Positions 12,801-27,800 of a stretch of 64,000 bases of DNA are shown here, in pieces; position 1 is the stretch's first letter; each line of letters begins with the position of its first letter. The stretch covers positions 15,268,058-15,332,057 of the forward strand of contig NC_049989.1 in the NCBI RefSeq assembly GCF_000003815.2. Direction: 5' to 3'. The notes below the pieces were generated by a model. That model was given only the letters and a program-made list of their open reading frames with translations. It made no database searches and had not been told where the DNA came from. This DNA is from Branchiostoma floridae. Its lineage: Eukaryota > Chordata > Leptocardii > Amphioxiformes > Branchiostomatidae. A program made the translations under genes and the position numbers.

Positions 12801-15800
12801 AACTTTGTGCAATCACTAACAGCTAGTCCAGGACTGGAAGTGGCGTGTGTTCAACTTCCATACTCTTTTCCGAATGCTGAGTGCTAAGCAGAGAAAGCAG
12901 CATGTATCATTTTTAAAGTCTTTTGGTATGACTAAGCCGGGGATCGAGCTCCCGACCTACTGAATGCAAAGCCAACACCCAACCCACTTGGCCATTGCAC
13001 CGGTCTATAGAACTGCTAGAATTACCTACCGCAATACTAAATGGATGTACAGTAATCAAGTTAGCACAGGTTAGGGCAATATCAAGAAACATATATTACA
13101 TACTGTATTACAGTAAAACTAGTTTGGATGAGAAATTTACCCCGAAGTCCTCCGGTAGTTGAGGATGTGGGTTAGAGAAGGTGGAGAGGAGACAGTTGAG
13201 GAAGTGCGAGACTGCAGCAGACAGACACAGCATCTCCACTCCCTGCATGTACGTCTTGAACTGGTGCTTAGCAGCTCGGCAGATCATCTCAGACACCGCT
13301 ATCCTCTGGGAAACACAAATCATGAGAAATGTTAACTTATTATCTTTGGCAAGAAGGTTATATTTTTGGAAGCATATGTATGTATCAAATGTATCATATG
13401 TACATACAGTACTATAGATGCAGTTTAGGAGCATTACACAAAAGCTATGAATGGAGTGAAATTTGGTGTTGGTTAGGTCTTGTCCTATGGAAGAAGTGAT
13501 CAGATTTCTTGACTTGACTTGACTAGATTTCGGGCCCCCTGATGGTTTTTCTTGTTATTGGAGTAGAAATTCTTGTTTTGACAAGTTGTGTTCTATATAT
13601 ACAAAATGTACATATCGAAGCTGTGGTCCCAATTTGTGAGAGGTACATTGTAGATGGCTCTACGGCTTGGTTAGAAGTAACACAAGTTTGCTTTGAATTT
13701 GCTTGCCACTACAAGGCTTAAAATTAATTCTTCATATATAGCTGCACCTTACATTAACATTTTGTTGCACATAAAAACACAACATAAATGAATGGACAGA
13801 GCAAATCCAATACCTCCCCATGAATAGGTAGCATCTTCCATTGACCCCTTGACCTGGCCTGCCATGTCTGATTTCTGAATTAAGACAAGGTCTACCACCT
13901 CTGAACTCTCTTTCCTAACCCACTCTCTTAACTTCCTACCATTCTACTGACAGACTGTATTCAAACAACTACAAACACCAATATAAAAACTGGCACACCC
14001 ATACCAAAGACTTTGTATACATGGAGTCAATGAACCAATAAAGCTGTATGCCACTGCACACATTTCAGTAAGGGTAGAAGCAGACTCACATGAATGTGTT
14101 CCAGAAGTTTGTGCTGGCACAACAGATCAGCCACCTTGCCCAGGTATCTCATATTGATGCCCCTAGAGACAAGAAAACAACATTCATCAAAGTTCAAAGC
14201 ACTTATGTACATGTATCATACAAAAAGTAACTGTGTTACTGGTATAGTTTTGATGTGGACTAGAGTTGTCTCCGGCCTTATTATTATTTTTCTGTCCAAG
14301 TCATTGTTTAGGAGCTCATGTTGTTGATTGTGTATGGAAATGGACTTTTATCAGTTTTGTGTCATGAAGTTTTTTGCCAGACGGTTGTCCCAACAAGCAA
14401 ATTTCCGTCCTGAGACGGGTTCTGGAGGTAGGCCTGAGATGTGATCCCTCCACATGTTGTAAGTGACAAATGTACAATGTATTTGGCTCCCACCACTGCA
14501 GTTCAAATATGGTCAGATAGGGGGCTCACCTGTCATGTAGTGCCTCACACAGGGACTGCCCATCTATGGCCGTGATGGAATGTTCTATGCAGTCCTTCAC
14601 CTAAAAGGGGGGGAACAAACTTGTTACCTTATATGGATCTTCAGCTGTTGCCTTATATGGACAATTACCTTAAAAGGATGATCAGCTGTTGCCTAATATG
14701 GATGATTACCTTATATGGATGATCAGCTGTTTTTCCCAATATCTGACTAGAATTATTAAGGCGAGAACCAGAATCTACAAACAATTTCTCCATTTGTGGA
14801 ATATGGAAATTTCTTATTTCAGGCCAAGCAAGGGAAGTCTCTGAATAGGTAAAAATTTTTGAAACATTATAAAGGTTATGTGCAAAAGTAGTTTATGTAC
14901 TAGTAGTGTCGGCATAGTGTTGTATTACAATGTAGCTGTACTGTACATTGTGTAGATATAACTGTTAGGCCATGTTGATTTGATTATAATGGGATCCACT
15001 GGGAACCCAAAAACTGATGCGAGCATGCGAACAAAAAAAGTGACCAAAAAAAAGTTGTCTCCATGGTGAAAACTATGTGGACAGGAAGGTTGAACAAATG
15101 ACTGAACACAGAGCATATGGTATACCGAACAAGAGATTCTTCATTTTTGTTCTTTCACATCTTTTTTGACCTTGGAATGTTCTATGACATTAGCACAAGT
15201 TTGGGCATGACGCACCCGCCATGACACATGAGTCAGGGGTAGGAGGAACCCCTTACATCCTCGGTCGGAAGTCCTCCTAGGAGACGGATACTCCGAACTA
15301 CAAACCTGCATCTGCTGGGGCCGTCTTACACGTTGCATACCGTTGCCCCTGTAGGACTTAGTGCGCCAGTAGAAGAGAGGGTGGAGAAGGAAGTGCACAC
15401 CCCTCCTTCACCTTAAAAACCCAAATGTAGGCAAGGCAGACGGGTCGCCTTAAACCCACCCAGTCTGCCTACCATTGTCTTCCGAGACAGACCGATGCCA
15501 ACAACACGTACAAGTTTTCCAATATGTGATTTTGCAATCCACTGCATACATGTACTTATTTTGAAGCTGAAATTGCACGATTTACAGTATGGCTGAAAAC
15601 TTTTTTATTTTTGGAAACGGTCGAAAATTGATGCGCGCGGACGTCATCCATATTATCAAATCAACATGGCCTTAAGTTAGAACTTAGATATAGAGGAAGT
15701 TTTGTACTTACAAATCCTGCTATTTGATGAGAAACCAGGAAAGCTGCAGCATCCTTGACTAACTGCTTCTGTTTCCTGAATTGGTCACCCTAGCAACAAA

Positions 15801-18800
15801 ATGGTTTGATTTGAAAAATTTTAACCAAAACACGTGAATGAAATGGGACAATGTTAAGTTCCAATGGACACAATCATACATTTGTTTGTAAATGATAGAG
15901 TCCACAATTAAAGATGTTCTAACTATAATCCTAATTGATGCATGTCCATATGGCAGATATAAAACTAAGAAAACACAAACACACCAAAAACAAACCTCCC
16001 CATATAAATCAGTAGATTCTCCCACTGACCCCATGACCTGGAATGTCTGTCAAGTCTGGTAAACAACTACCACCTCTGAACTCTACTACCTGTCACTCCT
16101 GATCTTTGGAGTGGCACTATTTTCCCCACTCCCTTCCTGTCACTCTATACAGTGTATTCAAATTACATATACAAGAATACAAACATGGAGACACACCGAA
16201 AACAAAACCTCAAGATCTGTACACGCAGGCAAAATTACGATGAAAAGCTGAAAACACAAAAAAGTGAGCGACAAACACACCTGAGGGTTGGGATGTGTCA
16301 CACCCGGTGAGAAGACATCGGGGTTGAAGCGGACGTCAAACTCTGAGTCACTCAAGGACCCGATTGCACGGCACGCCGCGTTGATAACTTCACGACTGGC
16401 ATCGTCCACTAAGAGAGAAGACAAAGTTTACAACAAAAAGTTGTTACTCAAAAAAGATTACTGAGAACTACATATCAATCTGGATCAGAAGAAAATCAAA
16501 GCCAACATGCAAAATAGAAGTCTAAGGTCTGCACGCAAATGAAGAAAACAGTTACCAAACAAAAAATTGAAGCATAAATTAGTTGGTCTTCTAAAACTTC
16601 CACAGGTACATGCTATATATAGAAATTCTTACACAATACATGGAATAAATACATGTCAACCATCCATATCAAAGCAAGCGTTAGACATGCACACACTTCT
16701 GTAAAATCAAGCACCAACAAAACCACAATAACACTTCAGAAAAAAGAAAGCTCGTCCTACTACGCAGGCTCTAAAAAAATTAGTTTGGGGGTTAAATCTT
16801 GGGGTTCGCAGCTACTACAGATCCAGCAAAAACTGCTACAGACGAGGGCTGAACTGACGACACGTCCAAAAACAGTACGTTTAGTTTAAACTGCGTGCTG
16901 CACTCACGTGAACCTGAGTCTTGTTCTGCCAGGGACTCTACCAAAGCCTGCGCTTCTGCGTCAACCGGGTCCTTAGAACTATCACCCTGGCCCCTTGTGC
17001 AACCTCCGAGCTTTGGGCGCTCGCTTTTCTCGGCTTCCTTACCATCACGTTCTCTACTCTCTTTTGTCTCGATTGCTTTCGATTCGCTGGATTGCTCGCC
17101 ATCGCCGCTTGGAGAGGACTGATTGGTGGCGTCTTCGTCCGTTGCTTTACCGTTCTCTTCGCCGTCCGCGTCCTTTGGGGGGAGGTCGGGTGATCTGAGG
17201 CCTTGGGCGGCGGCGACAAGCCTTTTTGAGATCGTCTGTTCCTGTTGGGAGAAAAACATTTGACCAAATAAGTGACTTCACTACTGTTTGGTACTTCTGT
17301 CCTTGTTATGTTTACCTTTATGGAAAGGAAATATATTGTTTTTGCTAGGTTTCTTCTTTTTCCCTTTAAAGCAAATAAGGTCAATGACCTGGACCAGACA
17401 GCTGTCACCATGGTTACTCAAGGTGTAGCAGACAGACATCCTGTGGTGATTGATTACATAATGTAGCAAGTGGCAGGACAGAGATGGGGGCTGGTCATCG
17501 CATGTATGAATGTGTTTTAGTAAGAATAAACAGGTCAGTAGTTTGTTAGGGTAAGGCCATGTGAACATAATGTATTTTGCAAATTTTCTATTTTGAGGAT
17601 AGAAAGCTTTTACTACATGTAACAGCATTTAGACGGCTGAGAAAAACAAAACAAAAGATTGTACATCCTAAACTTTTGTCTTACCTCTTCTACTGTAGTT
17701 GCTTTCTTCTGCCGAATACTCATGAGCTGTAGAGCTGCATGCCTCATGAACAGTAGGTAACGGTTCCTAGGAGTAAAGGAGACATTCTTTAACTCTTTAA
17801 CATTCTTTCATTTGTTCAAACCCTTGTTGTGTAGCCTGGGTACCACCCTGGTAGTGGTTTGCTCCTATATGTGTTCATGTCTGCTACCCGTCTGGAGACC
17901 TGCACATTCAAACCTTCTGGTGGTGACATCCGTTAATGAGAGAGTTAAGGAATGGGTTCTAGAGCACTCGTTTGATGACAAAAGTCCCTCCCGCAAGCGG
18001 ACGGCTTTTCGGGTGTTGGAACACCAGTTCAAACGAGTGCTTGAACCCAAGGCAAAATGATGACATAAGGCTGCAGTATGGTTGCAATAGGCAGTGTTTC
18101 TGTATCAACGGGACCGGAAATCGTGTGGCCGTGGCCGCGTTGGACAGGTGGACGCTAAGCCTATTTCTTAATCATTACGAATCCAAGGGACCAACAAAAA
18201 GTGGCCACTATGGCCAGGTGGCTGCTATGCAAAGGTGGCCGCTAATACAGGTTTGACTTTACATTTTACAGGGAGGGGTTACTAGCCCCTTTAACATTCT
18301 TGAAGTACCTCCTCGAAAGGGTCTATAGATTAAAGACAGGCAAAAATGTCAGAAAAAAAGTTTGATGGTCAAGTACTCACTCTGCAAAGGCATCCACCAG
18401 CTCCTGTCTGAGGCAGGCCAGCCTGTGTTTGTGTTTCCGTGGAAACCCTAGAGCCTTGCAGTCCTCACTCAGCTCCTCCCCCTCCACTGGAACAGACATG
18501 GTACAGTCCATCAGAAACTGCATGCAAGGGCTGTTCTACTTTAAAGGTTGCTGGGGGGGGGGGGGGACACTCTTATGTAAAGCACTTTTAAAAACATATT
18601 TTGTAGGGTCATGTTGGTTTGACTATATGGGTGACATCCACCTGCCAGTGCTCAGAACAGATTTGAGCATGCAAAAAAGACAGTTTAGGCAAAAGAAAAG
18701 CTTCATCGTGAATTCTATTGTCTTGACAAGCGACTGGCCATACAGAACATGGTATACTGAACAACAGGTTCTTTATTTTTGTTCTTTCAGATTTTCTACT

Positions 18801-21800
18801 GTTAGATTAAACAAATGAAGTGTACACAGATGGATCGATCATGTGACCTACTCACTTGGAAGGAAGTTGACATCTGGTGGAAACGTCCGTAGGAGATCTA
18901 GAACATAGTACCTGCCATCGTTTCCAACAATACCCTAAAACAAAGGCAAGCAAGATTTAAACCTCAAACCACAAAAAGATGGCTCAATCTGAAAGGTTTG
19001 GGAGTGAAGCAGTATGGTTTGGGTCCACTGTGGTATAGATTAGTTTACTGTTGATGCAAACAATTTCTTACACAAGAATAACTTGCAGCCATTATTACTT
19101 AATAGTATGGGTTTAAGTACAACCATGTACATGTGCACTACATACCCTTGCCATCAAAATGTTAACATAATACATGTAGGAATTGCAAGAGAACAAGAAA
19201 GACTAATACTAGTAATAGACGAATTTTAATCTAAAATATTCAAAAAGACTAGTATTAAGTATAATTTGGAGTAGTTTACACAATTAAGGTACTGTAATAG
19301 TTATTTCAAAGACATATCATTGTATGATAGAGCTGATGAGTATATACAAGTTTTATATATAAGAGCTGATGACTATATACAAGTTTCATATATTAATAAA
19401 TCATCATGAGTGGTAATAGATGGGCTGTGCACGGGGGTTTTTAGTGTCCATATTTGCTCAGCAGGTACATAAAATCAAGGATGAGTACTGGTATTACAGC
19501 TCTGAAGTTTAAGCATGTGGTTGTAACTTCAAACGACTTCACAGCTTATCCCTTCACCTACATACCTTACACTCCACAGATGAGATGATTTGTATTTCCT
19601 CATTCTGGTCATTAATTACTCTGGAACAAAAATAAACAAAACATTGTCATTTTACGAACCTGATTTTCGAAACTACTGATAAACACTAGAGAAAGTTTAA
19701 TACCTACTACACACATGCACACACACACACACACGCACACATTATATACACACACCATTTTTAAGATGTTGTGAGTTATCATAAAACTGTTACTAAAAAA
19801 TTTAAACTCATTGCCACTTACTTGTGTGGTAGTATCTTCAAAGGTTTAGACGTTTTTTCCAGCTGAGAAAATAGACAAGATAAAAAAAAACACAAATCAT
19901 CCTACAAAAAACACAGACTCAGGTAATCAGAATACAATGAAAAGAATTCAAGCAATATTTTTTGTTGATCTAGTTACTGAAATAATGATTTTTCCTACTC
20001 ACAAGTTCTAGGTATTTGTCATTTGTTACTACAGATTTGCCAAAGTCGATGGAGCCGTAGACAACACTCTGTTCTTGCTCTCTTTCCAGGATACCTGCAG
20101 AACAAAAGAACAATTTGGTAACATGTAAATAACAGCCTAGACTTGAGTTGGAGTTTACTAGACTTTCTTTTTAATATCAAATATTACCTTTGCTTGAGGT
20201 CATATTTGGTAGAATTCATTCTGAAACAATATCTATTATCTAACAAAAATTTGACTTGCCCAAATTCCTGATTGTCCAACACTGTTCTTATTCAAGGAAT
20301 TAACAATCCACTGCTTCTGTGACAACATATGCAACTTTGCAACCTATGATCCACTGCTCACTGAGTCACATGTTCTATGATCATACATTAAGGTCACAGA
20401 AGCGGTGTTCATTTCTTGACTGGACAGATGAGTCAATTTTTTATGTTGGAAGTTACAATGCAAAATTTTTCTTCAAGACAAAATCTTCATGATTTTTTTC
20501 ACCTTTACCAGTGCCTTAAGTCAGAAACAAACTTAACTTCTTCTTCTCAAAAACATTTTTCTGAGAGTAGTTATTACATAACATTAACTTAAAGATAATA
20601 TCCAGAAAGATATTTGAGGAAAATTCAGAGAGTGCTGTACATACCTGGTATAATAGACTGTGCGGTGACCCTGTACCCCCTGTAGTCTATAACCACTGTA
20701 CCCAGGGTGTACAGACCCTCAATGTCTACCCCATTGTACGCTCGCACTCCCTTCATGTCATTACACTGTAACAAAAGAAATAAGAAATTAAACATCAATG
20801 ATAAAATTTCAACACCCATACAAATAATATTTTGTTCCCATTTTTTCAGAGCTAAATTTTCATCTTTGTGGTAATGTTACAAAACGAGTCAAAAGACACG
20901 GTCAAGTGTAAGTATTCAGGTATACTGTACCGGTACATTAATGTATTGGGATACTTTATTTTGGTCCTTTACCTAAATCCACCCAGTCGTGGGGTTGTAT
21001 GGCATAAAGGCAGAATTTTGGAACCAAACCTAGAGGTCATCTGTATCTGTATCTATATAGCCGGTATAACCGCCCTTCGGCGTGACACACCAGCTTCGCA
21101 GGCACGCGGTGCGGCAGCAGCTGGTTACATTACACTGAACGATCCGTCACACCTAACTTCTGCACATCTATCTGCAAGCGTTCTTTAAAACTATCCAGAG
21201 AAGAGGCCCCTACTGTGCTTGGTGATAACAAATTCTACTCTACGATAGTTCTGGGAAAATACGAATTTTTGAACACATGGGTTCCAATCTGCTAATATGT
21301 TACCAATCTTGCGCTTGGGAAAGGCACTTACATGTAACACAACTTCCCTCACTTTAATCAGGACTGGTGCAAAACCTAGCTTTGGTTAGGGCTGTCCCTC
21401 AGATAGGACGTTAAATGGAGGTCCTGTTTTTATGAGCCACACCTCAAGCAAATAGGGGTCCCTTCCTGGTGTAAGTGGATCAAACCTTACAGTCTGGTCT
21501 CCGGTTTGACATCTTGAAAAGGTGACAGTCACCTGTTATGTCAATCCTTCCACAGATGTTTGTAAATCTCAATAGTCCAAGTACATATCCATAGGTATAG
21601 TACTTACAGGTGCGATGTAGGCAGCATAGTCACCACCATACTCCTTGTAGTGGTCCTTCACATCAAAGCCCAGACTGAAGAAGATGTTGTTCCAGATGAA
21701 CATCTGCATCCTGTATCAGGTAGGGATGGGATGGAGATGTAGTGAACTTTATCATACACAACAGACCCATCCTGACTGTCCGCAATTAGCAGTCTAACCA

Positions 21801-24800
21801 ATGATAGCATAGCAATTAAAGATGTGACCAATAAGAAAGTAGCTGCAGATTTCTATTTTGCATATCTATGTTTTAATGGAGGCGGGGCTATGGGATCCAT
21901 CTGTTCCAGTATACACACTTATTCAATTTGGCAGATGACAGTCACGTTTAAAGGAGACCAATGGATATCTCTTGTGTACATCACTTATGGTTATTTAGGG
22001 CTCGTCTCAGAAAACTCTAAAAAAAATTTAGTAGCGGGTAAAAGCTACTCTAACAGTAACTGGAAGATTAGCCCAATTGGGCTAAAAGGTTTCGTAATAA
22101 ATGAAACATGCAAAAGTACATCATTACAAGTTGACAAAATCGGTACAAAAGGAGACAATAAGGCACTTTTTGACACACATTCATTATATGCAATCTCTTT
22201 CAAGACAATGAAAGAAAGAAAGAAAGAAACAAACATACTTAGCCTCCTCCCCTGGGTTGATCGCCATAACGTTCCCGTCAATCACTGCCATTGCCCCTCG
22301 GGTTGCCGCGGCAACAAAGTCGCTGTGGACCTTGAAGATGGCGCGCTCCCTGAGAAGCCGCTCAGGGAGGTTCTTCCGTGACAGTTCCCTGGTAGTTTGG
22401 AGTTCCTCATTCCAATCTCTAGTCTGTTGGAAACATTTAGAACTGATGAGTCCCTAATATGCTAATAAGGAGTCCCTAGTATGCTAATAAGGAGTCCCTA
22501 GTATGCTTAATAACGTGCAGGGCTTTTAACTTTTTCCCATCATTGTTTGGGAGCCGATGCCATTGATTCTAGAATCCACCCACAGCTTCAGGAGTTATAC
22601 TGTCTGTACACACACATATACCGAACACATACACAAACAAACAGAATCATACGCACACACAGACACGCCACTTTCTTCGCAAAGGTAATAAAATTCTGAG
22701 TCAATAGCCTTACTTGAAGCTTCAATGCAAACTGCCATAAACTATTGCATAGATGTAGGGGGAGGGGGGGGGGCTAGGAGTATCTAAAAACATTTCATGC
22801 AAAGCTCTCACAGTAATTAATACCTACCTGTCCCGGTATGTGTTCTTCATAGCCAAGCCTTGATGTATATGCTGGAAAAAAAGAAAGACAACCTTTGAGA
22901 ATCTTCCTTTTGGTAACTTTTTCCACCAATGTGTTGCTCAAACACATAAACCTGAAACTTTAAGAATGATTACACTTAGACTAATGATATTGAAACCTCA
23001 TCTGTAATTGCCTTCATGTAAAGAGGTTTTGTATTTGGTGTATCTGGATGTTTGTATTCTTCCATGTCCGTAATTATTTGAATATTAGTAATAGTCAGTA
23101 GTGTGGCAGGAAGTGAGTGGGAAGATGGTGTCAGCAAAATGGTCAGACTTACAAGGCTGACAGGAAGTGGAGTTCAGAGATGGCAGAACTAGTCGTCTAT
23201 CAGACATGTCAGGTCATGGGGTCAATGGAAGAGACTACCAGTTCACAGGGAGGTATTGTTTTGGACTCACTGGAAGGAGAGTTCACAGGTGGCAGGGCTT
23301 GTTGGGCTGACGTCAGAGTTGCGTTGCGCGGTAGAGGGCAAAAAATGGGAAGACGATTTGGGTGTGACTTAAAATCCTTGAAAATCCTTCTTTTCCTTGA
23401 AAATTTTTGCCCAATCTGGAGACTTTTTGAGTTAGAAGAGACAGGTAGGGTCTAAGCTGTCCTGTTTGGGTCAAAATTTGTTCAGTTCAGCAGTTCAGCT
23501 GGTGTAAGGACAGGTTTTAGTTATAGGGTGCTACTGGTTGTATCAGGAGGGAAAAGGGGTCAGAGGTGAGGTTTCTTTCATAGAGCGAGCTTTTCTCCGA
23601 GAATGAGCCAAACAACCCTCTGTTTTCTTTGAATACTTATAAACTAGACCCAAGTGACTTTCTGGTGGAGAAGAATTTTAAAGATTGAACTATGGGTTAG
23701 TACTTTTTTGAAGCCTTCATTCAGTGTATTTCAACATGCTTGTCAATGGGCAGCCCTAACTTCGATGTCTGACCTGTTGTTTATCAGACTGTCTTTAGAC
23801 ATATCAGGTCATGGGGTCAATGGAAGAGTCTACTTGTTTACGAGGAGGTACTTGTTTCTGGCACGTTTTCATAGATATACACTTCTCCTTACCATCTTCA
23901 GCCCTGACAGAATCAATAGTGTGGTCCATCTGAGGAGCGGTCCAACTGTACACCTGGAAGGGGGTGGCTATTCTCTCAAAGGGATGTCTGTTAACCCTGC
24001 AGCGTAGGAAATAAGGGATACATGGTTTTGAGGATGTACATTCTAATCATGAGACTGTCACTAATCAGCACATCGATGCTAAAAGGTTACTAGTACCTAC
24101 TTGACTACAATATGATAAAAGATAATGACTATTCAAGAACTGATAAATTGCAAATATGCAGAAGGTCTTAATGTAAACAGTAAAATGTGATATGTCTATA
24201 AAGTAGCAAGAGATCATGAAGGACTAAGTTTGTTTCCCTTACACAATAGACCAATCATGCCTCTGTCAAAAGTAAAAACATGAACATGCAAAAACTTGAT
24301 GGACATGCAGCCACTCTCATTGGTTGAATTGCTATGCTCTCATTGGTTGAACCGATAATTGTCCTCCTCTCGTTGGTTGTATTGTTCTTGAGACGATCAG
24401 TCAGGAATGGTCTGTATCTGAAAGCTATGGTTACTAAGAGAATACATGATTGGAAGTCTTATCCTCACCTTCTCTTCTGCAGTGTTGCAAAGTTCCTCTT
24501 GAAGATGGGGCTGATCTGGTTCAGTAGTTCGATGAGGGAGTGTGCCGAGCACTTGGGACTCGCTGGTTTGGGGTTGAACGTCTCCTGAGTCGACCTGAAC
24601 AACAGGGATGCAACATAAATCAGAAAATATTCCGAAATATTTTTTCTGTTGGCAAGGTGCTAATTTAAGCACACTTATTTTTAGTACATCATTTTAATCC
24701 AGTGTGAAAGTGTAATTTACAAATGTAGCAGAGATCTAATCATCTTCTACAAATCATCTTCTTACATGCCCCCAAAATGCCCCAAAGCACACAAAAAATG

Positions 24801-27800
24801 TCCAGTCTTTCTACACAGTAAGCAAGATGCCATATATCCAAACCAAAGAAGAGTTGGTTTATCTGCATTGTATGCATTGAGAGTTTAATATAAAGTATAG
24901 GAGAAATTTTTTTTTAATCCGACTGCTGCCTACCCGTGACAGGGATCTCAGCAGCAGTATAATCAAAAATGGATACGACGACGGAGAAATACAGAAATAT
25001 TTGAAAAGAAAACTTTGATTTTTTTGTTTCCAGTATTTTTGTATAAGGGAAATATCCCTGTAGCTCAACTGGTAGCAGCCTCACAGTTAAGCTCTAATTC
25101 CAACTAATTGCTAACTGGGACAACCTAGTTCAAGTCCCAAGGTTAGGACATCTTTTAGTAGGTCTTTCAGTAGCGACGTAAAATTGGGGGTCCCATCTCT
25201 TAGGAGGTGCCTTGAGCATGTTTAAGGGGAAGGGCTAGCAACGCCTCCCTGTAAGAATATACCCTGCAAGGAAATGTCACTTAAGCACACCCAAGACGGG
25301 GGCCAATACCGACTTCTGAGCACCTTTGACCCTTTGCTGATGTCACACTCCCAGTCTGGCTTTGTGACATAGACTTTGGCTCATTACAACTTACTGTATA
25401 AAGGATCACAGGACTGATCAAAAGCTTGTTGGAAAGCGCTTTAAGTTTGTAACGGTTATAAAGTTGAAAAAACTGTATCAAAATTTTGATTACCATCACA
25501 AATGATCTTACATTTGATTATATTAGTGTCTGAACAAGGGTTGTAGCCAGCCTGAAATCATTTTCCGTCCCCTCAATTTTGATTCACATAGAGCGGAGAA
25601 GGTGTGACTTTCCTAGGGGTGTCCAGAAAATTTTGAAATTCAGACCCTCTGAAACGCTATTTCCTGCATATTGAGGAGTAAATTTTGCTGGTAGACTAAG
25701 CTGTTCAACAGCACATCAATTTTTGTCCGTCACAGAGGACGGAATGGGCAAATTTTCTCCCGCCCTCAGCTGTGAAATTCCGTCAAAGATCGGAAGGACG
25801 GGCACTGGCTACAACCCTGGTCTGAACATATGAACAAAATTGTTGAAAAAGAAACGTACTGGTTGACAAAGAATCCCCTGGTGGAGGCGGTTAGGTGAAA
25901 GTGTTTGTCCTCCGCGGTGACGACTGACAGGTACATCAGGTCCCCGTGCATCTTCCTGTTCCCCGGGGGAGGGTTCCATCCGCTGGCTGTCAGCACCTTC
26001 AGACACTGGGGGGACTGGAGGGGGAGGGGGGCACAACATTTACCACTCATAGAATACAACTGTTACAGTTCATTCAGCAATACTTGAGGTACCAGCCCAA
26101 CCGTGGGTAGGATAGCCCAACAACCAAAGGTCGGAGGGTGATCCGACCCGCTGGGATGGGGGGGGGGGATGCAGAATACACTGCATTGTATTTCATCTGT
26201 CATACCCACTCAAGAAAATGTATGTTTTAAAATGAAATGTGCATGAAAATCTTGTCTTTTTGAACAAAATTTGTAACAACAGCAATTCCAATGTAGGAAT
26301 CTGGTATTTAAGTTAAGTGTGGTAATCGAGTTATCAACTGGTCCAGAATATTGATTTGAAAGAAATATGACCTGATTACAACATAAAAGCAACAGAAAAA
26401 GTAAACTGCTTGAGTAATTGTGTCACATAGAATTCCTCTTCAAGAACATTCTTTTACTGTCTTCTAAAATTGTACACAGCTAAATGCTAAAAATTCCATT
26501 TCCTCTCAAACAAACAATACAAAGATAAGAACTTTACAAATACAATTATAGATTAATTTCACTTAGATGAACAACAAACCAATGGCCGTGACAGATTATC
26601 ACTCATTCACTGTTCCGTTTTGTTTGTTCATCTGGATGGAAAATGATCACTGGTAACAGTGAATCATATGTCGTACCTTGAAGTCTTTAGACATGGGTTG
26701 GAGGGGTAGTATTGGCCTATCCTTTGCCCCAGGCATCACGTAGTCCGGTGGGGTGCAGTCTACTGAGTCACTGTCATTGCGTTTCCTTTTCTTCATATCT
26801 AAACAACAACACGACACAAAAAAAACGTGTTAACACTGTGATTAAGTTCTGAATGTGGTCACTTAGTTTCATCTCTAACTCTACTGTTTAATCTTCTAAG
26901 TTCAATCTATTACAAAAGGCCGGCAAAATAGGACTGCAAACCAGTAGACTTGCCATACTCCAGAGAGTGGCTGTCCATCACAAAAGAACTAAAAACATAT
27001 CTAGGAAAATTGCTAGCTGGTATAATAAGTTGTCCTGCTAGCATATAAACTGGTGAAATACTTCTCTCAGTAAAATGTGTTGCACATTAAGTCACAACAT
27101 AAAAATAAATGGTTGCTGATAAAACTAAATACTAATGCTGTAAAACAGTAGGAACATTACAGTGATATATTCCAGTTTTACAGTCTGTATGACAGAAAAA
27201 TCTTTCTTCAACTGTTTCATGTCATGAAGTTCAGTTTTTTTTTTACAAATGGGGCAACATTTTTTTCATACCAACAAGCAAATTTCTGTCCTAACAAAGA
27301 AGGCGCCGCATTCAATGTAAATAAAGAACAAGCTCATTTCACAAGGATCAGAGGACTGATCAAAAGCTTGTTGGTGAGCGCTTCATTCTGTGTGCAGAAG
27401 AAGTTAAGTCTAATATTGCAACAGTCAAGCATAGAACAAGCTGTTTTTGAAATTGCTGAACCTACCGATGTCCCCCTCAGTGATGACATTGAGGAAGGAT
27501 AGGGAGCTACAGTCCATGCCGTTGTAGGCGTCGGCAGGGTCCAGTGACTTCAGTAGGTCCCGAACATGGCGCATGTGGATCCTCGCCTCGCGTACTGTGT
27601 AGGGCTCTGGGAAACAAAACATAAACATAAAGTATGGATGTTTATTACAGGAACATTATGTGGCATCGACCACGTTCAAGTACCCACTACACTTATAGCT
27701 TATTGAAAGAGTATAGGACCATCCCATTATATGTGAGGGCATCTAGCCTGTCAGTCTGGTCTTACAAGGCTTGTACTTAAGAGAGAATCTTAGACATTGA

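Noticed and set aside
16895-17411. Several overlapping frames around CLUH exon 19, including a 157-codon minus-strand frame
   Set aside because: Only the frame starting after the CAG at 17242-17244 fits both adjacent exons.
22201-22230. Regulatory meaning of the (GAAA)n run next to exon 10
   Set aside because: Short simple repeat without further support.
25059-25150. tRNA gene
   Set aside because: Good A and B boxes, but the spacing is too long and the sequence continues into a repeat tail shared with 5085-5245.
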